Positions 1 to 8,376 of a stretch of DNA of 64,000 nt are shown in pieces. The DNA is taken from positions 62,001 through 126,000 of the forward strand of contig CAWIGP010000007.1 of assembly GCA_963835735.1 (NCBI GenBank), in the 5' to 3' direction. Under the pieces are notes generated by a model, which worked only from the letters and a program-made list of their open reading frames with translations, did not search any database and was not told the DNA's origin. The first letter of the stretch is position 1. Each line of letters opens with the position of its first letter. This DNA comes from DASQMT01 sp963835735. GTDB lineage: Bacteria > Actinomycetota > Thermoleophilia > Solirubrobacterales > Solirubrobacteraceae. Made by a program: the position numbers and the translations under genes.

Positions 1-1956
1 AACACGCAGCTCGACGAGTGCGCGTACCCGTTGATCATGGCGCTCGCCTCCGGGCTGACCGACGAGGACTACTACGAAGAGCACATCAAGCCGGCGGCGA
101 ACTTCGTCGCCAGCCGCGGCCCGTCGTTCGGGCCCGAGCGGTGGGAGGAGCAGAGCGGCTTCTCGCCCTCCACCATCAGCGCGGAGATCGCCGGCCTGAT
201 CGCGGCCGCCGAGATCGCCGACCGCAACGACGACGACGCCTCTGCGCGCGTCTGGCGCGGCGTGGCCGACGAGTTCCAGCGCAACCTGAAGGCCTGGACG
301 CTGACCACGAACGGCCCGCTGCTCGACGATCCCTACTTCATCCGCCTGTCGAAGACCGGCGATCCCAATGCCGACATCGACTACAACGTCGGCAACGGCG
401 GCCCGACGCTCGACCAGCGCGCGATCATCGACGCCGGGTTCCTCGAGTACGCCCGGCTGGGCCTGCTGCGGGAGGACGACCCCGACATCGTCCGCTCGCT
501 GGACGTCGTCGACGACACGATCCTGCGCAGCACCGACAGCGGCGACGGCTTCCTGCGCTACAACGGCGACGGCTACGGCGACGGTGAAATCGACGGCCAT
601 CCGTGGGAGCCCTCGCACATGGGCAACGGCCACCTGTGGCCGGTCCTCGCCGGTGAACGGGGCCAGTACGAGGTCGATACCGGCTCCACCGGCGCGGCGA
701 TCGAGCGGCTGGAGGCGATGGCCGCGATGAGCTCCGGCGTCGGCCTGATCACCGAGCAGGCATGGGAGTTCGCCGACCTGGCGGCCTCGCCGTTCGGCAC
801 GCCGCCCGAGACCGCCTCGATCGGGTTCCGCAACGGCAAGCCGGCCGGCTCGGCGTCGGCGCTGACGTGGTCGGCCGGCCAGTTCGTGCGGCTGATGCTG
901 GACGTCTCGGCGGGCAGGGTGCTCGACCGCCCGCGCTACACGGTCGATCGCTACATCCGCCGCACGCAGCGCCAGACGATGCTCGAGGTCACCGCGCCGC
1001 CCGACCAGTCCTCGGTCGGCGACTCCATAACCGTGACCGGCACTTCGGTCCCCGGCAACAAGATCACGGTGGCGGCCACGAACACCGACACGAGCTTCGC
1101 GACCGTGCTGCGCTCGACGACCGCCGGGTCCGACGGCGCGTTCTCGGTGCAGATCCCGCTGACCGGCGGCACGTGGGTGCTCAACACCGTCGCCACCAGC
1201 CGGTCCGGCGCGACGGCGCGCGACGTGCGCACGGTCGTGTTCGACTTCACGCCGGGAACGGTGCTACTGGACCTGACCGACCCCGACGGCGATGACAACG
1301 GGCCTGGCAACTACGCGTATCCGACGAGCCCCGACTTCAACGACGGGGCGTTCGACATCCAGCAGTTCCAGGTCCTCGACGCCGGCGACAACATCACGTT
1401 CCGCCTGAAGACGCGCAACCTGTCGCCGACGTTCGGCAGCCCGCTGGGCGCCCAGCTCGTCGACGTCTACGTGCACGTACCGGGCGCGAGCCCGACCTTG
1501 ACGCTGGCGTCGTTCCCGCAGCGCAACTACGCGATCGCAGCGGCGGGCGCGTGGAGCCGCCTGATCGAGGTGCAGGGCTTCGGCCAGCGCTTCGTCGACG
1601 CGAACGGGGCGACGCTGGGCACGGTGACCATCAACGGCAACGCGATCTCGCGCTTCATCACGTTCAGCGTGCCGAAGGCGGCGCTCGGCACGCCAGCCTC
1701 GGGCTGGGGCTTCACGGTGGTGCTGACCGGCCAGGACGGGTTCAGCCCCGACCAGGCGCGCGGCTTCCAGCCGTTGCCGGAGGGGTTCCAGTTCGGCGTC
1801 TGCGCGACGGCGAGCGCTGACCCCCACTGCACGTTCCCCTCGGGACAGGTGCCGAAGGCGGTCGACGTGCTGACCCCGGGCGGCGTCATCCAGGCCGACG
1901 AGCTCGACTACACCATCCACAGCCCGGTGACGATCGCTCCGGTGACGATTCCCTGA
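1..1956 (+). CDS. GH15 glucoamylase/glucodextranase-like protein, 5' partial
   Basis: The gene enters the window already in frame; the first codons read NTQLDECAYPLIM, so the start lies outside. The visible part is the C-terminal half of a GH15 (alpha/alpha)6-barrel. It has the acid-region motif RWEEQSGFSPST (about residues 53-64) and, further on, GHLWPVLAGERGQYE, which carries the second catalytic Glu of the family. From about residue 330 an Ig-like linker (TVTGTSVPGN) leads into a beta-rich module, DPDGDDNGPGNYAYP onward, that matches the C-terminal SLH-like/DOMON-type binding module of glucodextranases. The enzyme should release glucose from the non-reducing ends of alpha-1,4 or alpha-1,6 glucans outside the cell. 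Family assignment is firm; linkage preference cannot be read from the sequence. The 3' end overlaps the convergent vapC remnant. Confidence 0.88.
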   Translation, partial: NTQLDECAYPLIMALASGLTDEDYYEEHIKPAANFVASRGPSFGPERWEEQSGFSPSTISAEIAGLIAAAEIADRNDDDASARVWRGVADEFQRNLKAWTLTTNGPLLDDPYFIRLSKTGDPNADIDYNVGNGGPTLDQRAIIDAGFLEYARLGLLREDDPDIVRSLDVVDDTILRSTDSGDGFLRYNGDGYGDGEIDGHPWEPSHMGNGHLWPVLAGERGQYEVDTGSTGAAIERLEAMAAMSSGVGLITEQAWEFADLAASPFGTPPETASIGFRNGKPAGSASALTWSAGQFVRLMLDVSAGRVLDRPRYTVDRYIRRTQRQTMLEVTAPPDQSSVGDSITVTGTSVPGNKITVAATNTDTSFATVLRSTTAGSDGAFSVQIPLTGGTWVLNTVATSRSGATARDVRTVVFDFTPGTVLLDLTDPDGDDNGPGNYAYPTSPDFNDGAFDIQQFQVLDAGDNITFRLKTRNLSPTFGSPLGAQLVDVYVHVPGASPTLTLASFPQRNYAIAAAGAWSRLIEVQGFGQRFVDANGATLGTVTINGNAISRFITFSVPKAALGTPASGWGFTVVLTGQDGFSPDQARGFQPLPEGFQFGVCATASADPHCTFPSGQVPKAVDVLTPGGVIQADELDYTIHSPVTIAPVTIP

Positions 1957-2331
1957 GGCCTCAGTTTGCGCTGGTAGCGGATCGTAAGGTCGGTCATCGC
2001 AGCGGTGATGCGCTCGTGTGCCGCGTCGGCGGTCCACAGCGAGGCTCCGGCATGGGCGGCGGAGACCGCGATGAGGACGTCGATCAGGCTCGCGGTGAAG
2101 CCAGAGCGGCGCAGGTCTCCCCGCACCAGTCCGGCGCGGACCCACCCATCGCGGTCCAGGCCGGACCATGGAACCGCTCGCAGACGAAAGCGCGTAGCGC
2201 TGCGGCGCTCGCCGAGCGCCGGCCCGCTCATCATGAGTTCGCGGCTGGCGAGCAGCTCGTCCAGCTCCCGGGCCAGCCCGCTAGCGCGGGCGCAGGTATT
2301 CGATCCAGACCTGTGTGTCGGCGACGATCAC
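1908..2331 (-). pseudogene. VapC-like PIN-domain toxin, frameshifted
   Basis: A GTG at 2331, overlapping the vapB stop as GTGA, opens a frame reading MIVADTQVWIEYLRPR and then a TAG at 2283-2281. One base further on, another frame continues the same protein: SGLARELDELLASRELMMSG, followed by SLIDVLIAVSAAHAGASLWT with the second PIN-domain Asp region. Removing one base of the C/G run near 2284-2290 restores a full PIN ribonuclease of about 130 residues. Known role of the family: toxin that cleaves RNA and is neutralised by the cognate VapB. The end is not sharply defined, because the open frame runs into the glucoamylase 3' end. It is either a broken toxin or a sequencing error. Confidence 0.75.
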
Positions 2332-2546
2332 GGTCGCTCGCTGCGTTCCCGCTCGATCGCTCGCCCTTCCCGCCACGCGGTCTCGTCGAAGTCGACGGTC
2401 CCGGCCTGAGCGCGGAGCCAGACGGCAGCGTCCGCTGACAGATGCGCGGTGATCGCGGTCTCGATCGCCTCGGTCTTGGAGGCGGACGGGTATCGAGCCA
2501 TGAGCGCCTCCATCAAACCCTCTGCGATGTCTAGCGTCGTGCGCAT
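2328..2546 (-). CDS. VapB-type antitoxin
   Basis: A 72-residue protein starting MRTTLDIAEGLMEALMARYP. The N-terminal ribbon and the helix with SKTEAIETAI are typical of VapB antitoxins of the MetJ/Arc RHH superfamily that pair with PIN toxins. The acidic/aromatic C-terminal tail (VDFDETAWREGRAIERE) would bind the toxin. Its stop overlaps the GTG of vapC, the usual translational coupling. The family normally represses its own operon through the RHH fold. It ends the minus-strand run that begins upstream with the ABC transporter, 11 bases from the permease stop, but is probably independent of it. Confidence 0.82.
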   Translation of the reverse strand: MRTTLDIAEGLMEALMARYPSASKTEAIETAITAHLSADAAVWLRAQAGTVDFDETAWREGRAIERERSERP

Positions 2547-2557
2547 GCCAGATAGGT

Positions 2558-5134
2558 TTACTCGTACTGCAGCGCTTCGAGGACGCGGAGGCGGGCGGCG
2601 CGACGAGCGGGCAGGATCGCGGCGACGATGCCGGCGATGACCGACACGATCACGAACGTGATCAGCGCGCCGGCGGGGATCGCGAACTGGAGGTCGTAGT
2701 CGGACAGCGCCTGCGTCACCAGCAGGGCGAGGAAGATCCCGAGCGGCAGCCCGAGCGCGGCGCCGATCAGGGCGGTGATCACGCTCTCGTGCCGGACCAT
2801 GCGGCGCGTCTGACGTCTCGTCATGCCGACGGCGCGCAGCATCCCGAGCTCGCGGGTCCGCTCGAAGACCGACAGCGCGAGCGTGTTGACCATGCCGAAC
2901 AGGCTGATGATCACCGACAGCGCGAGCAGCACGTACAGCAGGAGCAGGAACTGGCTGATCTCGTCGTCCTCCTTGTCGATCCAGTCCTGCCGGGTGAAGA
3001 CGCGCGTGTCGGGGAAGCTCTCGAGGGCGGTCTCGACGCTCGCCTTCTGCGCCTCGCCCGGGCCGCCGGGGAAGTTGATCAGCGTGAAGCGGTTGCGCGG
3101 CCGGTCGTATAGGTCGTCGAACGCGGCCTGCGAGATGCTCGCGGTCCCGAGCAGCGGATAGAACGGGCTTCCGTCGTAGATCCCGCGGACGACGAACTCC
3201 CGTCGCTCGTTGTCGGGCGTCAGCACGGTGAACTCGTCGCCCACGGCGAGGTCCTTGTCTTCGGCGACGTTGTTCGGCAGGACCGCTCCGTCGTCGCCCA
3301 GGCTCGCCAGCACCTCGTCCGAGCCGTCCGTCCAGCGGAAGTCGTAGACGCGGTTGATCGAGCGCCCGTCGAGCCCGGTCAGGTTCGCTCCCGAGCCGTG
3401 GATCTCGGCGACGTCCTGGCGCACGTTGCTGACGACGTCGGTGTCCTCGATCTGCGCGGCGGCGTCGCCGACCGCGGCCGGGAACTCCGAGTAGCCGTCC
3501 TGCGAGGTCACGACCAGGTCGGCCTGGATCTGCTCCTCGATCGCGTCGCTGTTCGAGACGCGGAGGCCCTGCGCGAGCACGCCCACGAACGTCACCAGCG
3601 CGATCCCGATCATGAGCGCGGCCGCGGTGGAGGCCGTGCGCGCGGGGTTCCGCATCGCGTTGCCCTCGGCGAGCTTCCCGGCGGCGCCGCCGATGCTGCG
3701 CGCGGGCCACCCCACGAGGCGGGTGAGCGGGACGACGAGGCGCGACGACAACAGCGCCACGCCGATGAACAGCGCCAGCACGCCGACGCCGAGCAGGACG
3801 AACCGGTCGCCGGTGGCCACGTCGGGCGCGAGCAGCGCGTACGAGAGCGCGAGCACCGCCAGCAGGACGGTCGCGCCCGCGATGTAGGGCGAGAAGCGGG
3901 AGAGCGCTGAGGGCGGCAGCGTCGCGCCCTCCCGGACCGCCGCGATTGGCGGCACCCGCGTCGCACGCAGGGCCGGCGAGAGCCCGGCGACCAGCGTGAC
4001 CACGGTCCCGACGAGCAGCGAGACGACGATCGTCCGGGTGGCGAAGACCGTCTCGGTCTGCGGCAGGTCGAGGTTGAGCGCGATGAAGAGCTCGTTCAGG
4101 CCGACCGCGAGCCCGAGCCCGGCGAACAGTCCGACGACCGACGCGAGCAGGCCGATCACCAGCGCCTCCAGGATCACGGAGCCGAGGATCTGCCGGCGGG
4201 TCGCGCCGACCGTTCGCAGCGTCGCGAACTCACGCGTCCGCTGCGCGACCGTGATCGAGAGCGTGTTGAAGATCACGAAGGCGCCGACGAACAGGGCGAT
4301 GCCCGCGAACGAGAGCAGGAAGTAACGGATGATGCTCGTGAACGTCGCGATCTCGTCCGAGTCCTCGGTCGCCTGCTCGCTCCCGGACCGCACCGTCACG
4401 GAGGTACCGAGCTCCTCCCGGATCCGGCCGACGAGCTCCTCCGGCGGGACCCCGGTCGCCGCGGCGGCCTGGACCGCGTCGAGCTCGCCCTCCTTGTCCA
4501 GGAGCGCTTGCGCGGTCGGGATGTCGAAGATGGCGAAGGTCGCGCTGCCGAGCGAGCTCAGCTCGCCGTACTTCGCGATACCGGCGATCTCGTACTCCCG
4601 CGCGGGGCCGAGCGCCGCGACGCCGATCCGGTCGCCGACGGCGAGGTTCTCCTCGTCCGCGACCCGCTCGTCGATCGCGACCTGCTGCGAGCCCGACGGC
4701 CAGCGCCCCTCGACGAGGTTGAGCGGATTGAAGCGGTCGTACTCGGGTGCGGTCTCGATGCCGAAGGCGAACGAGGGTGCGCCGCCCGTGTCGATCGACT
4801 CGCCGTCCGGCTTGAGCAGCTTGGTCTGGAAGTCGGTCACCGAGCCGGTCGCGACCTCGACCCCGTCGACGGCTCGGACCCGCTCGAGGACGTCCTGCGG
4901 GATCGGAGGGGGCTGCGACTGCTCGCCCTCGAAGCTGATGCCGGCGTCCTTGCCGCTGACGACCGCGTCCGTCCCGGCGTACGACTCGACGAAGATGGCG
5001 TTGAACGCCTTGTCGATCGTGTCCGTGAGCACGTAGGCGCCGCTCATCATCGCGACGCCGAGGACGATCGCGATCGCGGTCAGCACCGTGCGGAACTTGC
5101 GCCCGGCGAGGCCTCGGAGCGCGACCCGGATCAT
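2558..5134 (-). CDS. ABC transporter permease, FtsX/MacB family
   Basis: An 858-residue membrane protein. It opens with the typical MIRVALRGLAGRKFRTVLTA and a first membrane segment, then a large extracytoplasmic domain (about 50-240). A triple-helix FtsX core follows (about 265-400, SFAGIALFVGAFVIFNTLSI, AQRTREFATLRTVGATRRQI). A second copy follows with the same layout (second extracytoplasmic domain about 530-720, then LLLLYVLLALSVIISLFGMV and ERTRELGMLRAVGMTRRQ). This duplicated FtsX layout belongs to single-gene permeases of MacB/LolCDE-like exporters, which act as mechanotransmission pumps on lipids, peptides or proteins rather than as classical channels. It overlaps the ATPase gene by four bases (ATGA). 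Substrate unknown. Confidence 0.93.
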   Translation of the reverse strand: MIRVALRGLAGRKFRTVLTAIAIVLGVAMMSGAYVLTDTIDKAFNAIFVESYAGTDAVVSGKDAGISFEGEQSQPPPIPQDVLERVRAVDGVEVATGSVTDFQTKLLKPDGESIDTGGAPSFAFGIETAPEYDRFNPLNLVEGRWPSGSQQVAIDERVADEENLAVGDRIGVAALGPAREYEIAGIAKYGELSSLGSATFAIFDIPTAQALLDKEGELDAVQAAAATGVPPEELVGRIREELGTSVTVRSGSEQATEDSDEIATFTSIIRYFLLSFAGIALFVGAFVIFNTLSITVAQRTREFATLRTVGATRRQILGSVILEALVIGLLASVVGLFAGLGLAVGLNELFIALNLDLPQTETVFATRTIVVSLLVGTVVTLVAGLSPALRATRVPPIAAVREGATLPPSALSRFSPYIAGATVLLAVLALSYALLAPDVATGDRFVLLGVGVLALFIGVALLSSRLVVPLTRLVGWPARSIGGAAGKLAEGNAMRNPARTASTAAALMIGIALVTFVGVLAQGLRVSNSDAIEEQIQADLVVTSQDGYSEFPAAVGDAAAQIEDTDVVSNVRQDVAEIHGSGANLTGLDGRSINRVYDFRWTDGSDEVLASLGDDGAVLPNNVAEDKDLAVGDEFTVLTPDNERREFVVRGIYDGSPFYPLLGTASISQAAFDDLYDRPRNRFTLINFPGGPGEAQKASVETALESFPDTRVFTRQDWIDKEDDEISQFLLLLYVLLALSVIISLFGMVNTLALSVFERTRELGMLRAVGMTRRQTRRMVRHESVITALIGAALGLPLGIFLALLVTQALSDYDLQFAIPAGALITFVIVSVIAGIVAAILPARRAARLRVLEALQYE

Positions 5135-5883
5135 CTCAACGCGATCTCTTCGACCGCCGAGAGCACCTGGTGTTCGTCGGCGTCGCGCAGCTCCTTGACG
5201 ATCAGGCCGTCCGCGATGAAGAGGATCCGATCGGCGGTCGACGCCGCGCGCGCGTCGTGCGTGACCATGACGAGCGTCTGCCCGTAGTCCTGCACCGAAC
5301 CGCGGAGCAGATCGAGGATCTCGCCGCCCGTCTTCGAGTCGAGGTTGCCGGTCGGCTCGTCGGCGAAGACCACGCTGGGCCGGCTCACGAGCGCCCGGGC
5401 GATCGCGACCCGCTGCTGCTGGCCGCCCGAGAGCTCCGACGGCCGGTGCTTGCGGCGGTCCTGGAGGCCGACCTTCCCGAGCAGGTCGTCGAAGAACTCA
5501 TCCTGCGGCTTCGTGCCCGCAAGTGTCAGCGGCAGGACGATGTTCTCCTCCGCCGTCAGCATCGGCAGCAGGTTGAAGAACTGGAAGATGAAGCCGATGT
5601 GCTCGCGGCGCAGCTTCGTGATCGCGGTGTCGTTGAGCTCGGCGAGCCGGGTTCCCGCGATCGTGACCTCGCCCTCGGTGGGCTCGTCGAGGGCCGCGAG
5701 GAGGTGCATCAGCGTCGACTTTCCGGAGCCACTGGGGCCCATGACCGCGGTCAGCTTCCCGGGCTCGACCTCGAGCGTGACGCCGCGCAGCGCGTGCACG
5801 GCCGCGTCGCCCTCGCCGTAGACGCGGGTGAGCCCGACCGCCTCGACCACGGCGCCGTCGGCGCGATCCGCGACGTCACTCAT
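5131..5883 (-). CDS. ABC transporter ATP-binding protein, MacB/LolD type
   Basis: A 250-residue nucleotide-binding domain. Walker A is GPSGSGKST (residues 49-57), the Q-loop is around Q101, the signature is LSGGQQQR (151-158), Walker B is VVFADE (171-176) with the family-typical PTGNLDS after it, and the H-loop is THDAR. The insert and signature are those of the LolD/FtsE/MacB subgroup, the partners of FtsX-type permeases. The gene directly precedes the permease with an ATGA overlap, so the two form one exporter. A histidine kinase gene ends 32 bases upstream on the same strand; whether it regulates the exporter is unproven. Confidence 0.95.
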   Translation of the reverse strand: MSDVADRADGAVVEAVGLTRVYGEGDAAVHALRGVTLEVEPGKLTAVMGPSGSGKSTLMHLLAALDEPTEGEVTIAGTRLAELNDTAITKLRREHIGFIFQFFNLLPMLTAEENIVLPLTLAGTKPQDEFFDDLLGKVGLQDRRKHRPSELSGGQQQRVAIARALVSRPSVVFADEPTGNLDSKTGGEILDLLRGSVQDYGQTLVMVTHDARAASTADRILFIADGLIVKELRDADEHQVLSAVEEIALR

Positions 5884-5915
5884 CGGCCCACGCTACATCT
5901 GCCGCGGCGGCTCGT

Positions 5916-7991
5916 CTAGCAGGGGATCTCCGCCCTGATGCGGGTCCCGCGTCCGGGCACGCTGTCGACGTCAAGGCGGCCGTTGAGGGCCTCGACGCGG
6001 GCCGCGAGCCCGCGCAGGCCGGAGCCGCGGGCCGGGTCGGCGCCGCCGACGCCGTCGTCGGCCACGATCACCGTCGCGGTCCCGTTCGAGCGGCTGATGC
6101 TGACCGTCGCGCTGGACGCGCGCGCGTACTTGCCCACGTTCGTGATCGCCTCGGCGACGATGTAATACGCCGCCGCTTCGACCGGGCCGATGAGCCGCTC
6201 TTCGGGCAGCTCCGTGACCTCCGTGGGAACCGAGGCCCGCGCCAGCAGGGCGTCGAGCGCCGGGCCCAGCCCGCGCTCGGTGAGGACGACGGGGTGAATG
6301 CCGCGGGCCAGCTCGCGCAGGTCCGCGAGCCCGCGGCCCAGCTCGTCCTGCGCCCCGGCCAGGATCTCACGCGCGGCGCGCGGGTCGCTTTCGAGCTTCG
6401 CGGCGACCATCCTCAGCTCGAGGGCGACCGCGACCAGCCGCTGCTGAGCGCCGTCGTGCAGGTTGCGCTCGAGCCGCATCCGTTCGGCGTCGCCGACCTC
6501 GACGAGGCGCGCCCGCGACGCGGCCAGCTTCTCGTAGGCGTCGGCATTGGCCAGAGCCTGGGCGACGAGGTCGGCGAAGTCGCACAGCTGCTGTTCGAGA
6601 TCTTCGGCCAGGCCCTCGTCCGACGCCGTCGCCGCCGCCAGCACGCCCCACAGCCTTCCGCCGACGGTCACCGGCGCCGCCACCGCGGCGCGGTAGCCGA
6701 AGCTCCGCACGGTCTCGGCCAGCGTGCCGCTCGCCTCCTCGTACCGGTCGACCCGCTGGGCGCTGCCGGTTCGCAGCACCTTCGCGACGACCGAGTCGCC
6801 GTCGAGGTCGAGCGTTGCACCGACCGGGAAGCGCGGGTTGCCGTCCACGCTCCAGGCGCCGACGACCCGGGCGGTGCGCACGCCGTCGTACTGCATGACG
6901 CTCGCGGCGGGGAGTCCGAGCAGCCGGCCGACCTCCTCGGTCACCTGCTCGAAGACGCGGCTCGGGGGCGCCTCGCCCGCGACGAGCGTGGCGACCCTGC
7001 GCAGGGCCGCCTGCTCGTCGGCGAGCGCGCGCTGAGCCGCTTCGGTGGCCGCCAGCGCGCGCGCTGCGCCGGTGCGCTCGGCAGTTACCGCGGCGAGGAT
7101 CAGCGACGTGAGCGCCGAGATCGCGATGAAGAGCTGCGTGGCGAGCAGGCTGTCGGTGAGCGACTCGCGCACGAACGGTCCCTCGCTCTGCGCCGTGTTC
7201 AAGACGGTGATCGAGCAGACGACCAGGATCGCGGTGGCGGCGCCTCGAGGCCCGAACCGCAGCGCGGTCCACAGAAGCACCGGGAACACGATGTACGGGA
7301 CGTCGCGCTGCGGCGACAGCTCGGCCAGCACGACCAGCCCGACGAGGACGAGCGCCATCTCGACGAGGTCGCGCCGGCGGATGCCCCTCACGCCGGACGC
7401 CGCCCACGTCATGACCACGGGTGCCACGACCAGGACGCCGGACGCGTCGCCCAGCGTCCATGTGCGAAAGACGCGCCCGAGCTCGTCCGCGGCGATCACG
7501 TCGCCGAGGCGCAGCGACGTCGGGCCGAAGGCGGCGCTGATGACGGCGGCGAGAAACGCGCAGGCGACGAGCGCCAGGACGTCGACCACGCGGTCCAGCT
7601 CGCCCCGCCCGCCGGTCAGGCGGCGCAGCACCAGGGCTGCGATCACGAGCGCCAGCGTGTTCCCGATCGTCTGGCCGAGAACCGTCCCGAACGGCGTCGA
7701 GAAGTCTGCGAGCAGGAGATCGCCGGCCACGATGCCCGGCCACAGCCGAATGCCGTACAGGAACAGCACGGCCAGGCCCAGGCCCGCGGGCGGCCACAGC
7801 GCCGCCACCGCACCGTTGAGATAGGCCAGCTCGAGCCCGATCCGTCCCGCCAGGTAGTAGGCCCCGGCGAGCAGCGCGACTGAACCTCCGTACAGCATGG
7901 CGCCGCCGTATCGGGTGCCGCGCAGCGCCGCGATCAAGTCGCGCGCGCCGTGGCGGCGCTGATCCGCGCCGGTTGCAAACGTTGCCTCCAT
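5916..7991 (-). CDS. MASE1-GAF sensor histidine kinase (HisKA_3)
   Basis: A 691-residue membrane sensor. Residues about 30-305 form a multi-helix MASE1-like sensor (AALWPPAGLGLAVLF, FRTWTLGDASGVLVVAPVV). Residues about 330-485 are a GAF domain. A HisKA_3 dimerisation helix follows with phospho-acceptor His512 in ERNLHDGAQQRL, then a HATPase_c domain with N-box AEAITNVGKYA, G1 box DDGVGGAD and a second glycine loop GSGLRGLAARVEALNG. This is the NarL/DesK-type kinase family, which normally phosphorylates a LuxR-type response regulator. No response regulator lies within the window, so it is an orphan here. The ligand is unknown. The start at 7991 leaves a cytoplasmic stretch of about 27 residues before the first helix. 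Confidence 0.9.
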   Translation of the reverse strand: MEATFATGADQRRHGARDLIAALRGTRYGGAMLYGGSVALLAGAYYLAGRIGLELAYLNGAVAALWPPAGLGLAVLFLYGIRLWPGIVAGDLLLADFSTPFGTVLGQTIGNTLALVIAALVLRRLTGGRGELDRVVDVLALVACAFLAAVISAAFGPTSLRLGDVIAADELGRVFRTWTLGDASGVLVVAPVVMTWAASGVRGIRRRDLVEMALVLVGLVVLAELSPQRDVPYIVFPVLLWTALRFGPRGAATAILVVCSITVLNTAQSEGPFVRESLTDSLLATQLFIAISALTSLILAAVTAERTGAARALAATEAAQRALADEQAALRRVATLVAGEAPPSRVFEQVTEEVGRLLGLPAASVMQYDGVRTARVVGAWSVDGNPRFPVGATLDLDGDSVVAKVLRTGSAQRVDRYEEASGTLAETVRSFGYRAAVAAPVTVGGRLWGVLAAATASDEGLAEDLEQQLCDFADLVAQALANADAYEKLAASRARLVEVGDAERMRLERNLHDGAQQRLVAVALELRMVAAKLESDPRAAREILAGAQDELGRGLADLRELARGIHPVVLTERGLGPALDALLARASVPTEVTELPEERLIGPVEAAAYYIVAEAITNVGKYARASSATVSISRSNGTATVIVADDGVGGADPARGSGLRGLAARVEALNGRLDVDSVPGRGTRIRAEIPC

Positions 7992-8018
7992 GCCCCTCGG
8001 GGCCGAGTCTAATCGCGT

Positions 8019-8369
8019 TCAGCGGAGGTTTTCGCGCACGCCCTTCGGGAGGCCGCTCACCACGAGGTCGTACGAGTCCTCGATCAGGTCGCGCACGACC
8101 TGGTCAGGCAGGCTGCCGTCGAGCGTGACCGTGTTCCAGTGGCGCTTGTTGAGGTGGTAGCCGGGGCGGATCGCGGGATATGTGCTGCGCAGCCGGAACG
8201 CCAGCTCCGGCTCGCACTTGAGGCTGACCTCGAGCGGCGTGCGGTCCAGCGCGCTCAGCGCGAACATCTTGCCGGCGACCTTGAATACCGAGCTCTCGGG
8301 GCCGAAAGGGAACTCCTCGACGGATCCGGGCTGCTGGAGGCACCACCGGCGCAGTTCGCGCGCGTCCAT
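8019..8369 (-). CDS. MmcQ/YjbR family protein
   Basis: A 116-residue protein with the family hallmarks ELRRWCLQQPGSVEEFPFG near the N-terminus, VSLKCEPELAFRLR in the middle, and PGYHLNKRHWNTVTLDGSLP followed by a C-terminal helical end. Full length for the family. The fold resembles double-wing DNA-binding proteins, and members are often annotated as MmcQ/YjbR DNA-binding proteins, but a cellular role is not established. It starts 7 bases after the GHKL ATPase gene stops, so the two are probably co-transcribed. Confidence 0.88.
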   Translation of the reverse strand: MDARELRRWCLQQPGSVEEFPFGPESSVFKVAGKMFALSALDRTPLEVSLKCEPELAFRLRSTYPAIRPGYHLNKRHWNTVTLDGSLPDQVVRDLIEDSYDLVVSGLPKGVRENLR

Positions 8370-8376
8370 GCTCAGT

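Noticed and set aside
6294..7883. Plus-strand open frame of 529 codons opposite the histidine kinase
   Set aside because: Antisense shadow; the minus strand carries the MASE1, GAF and kinase motifs.
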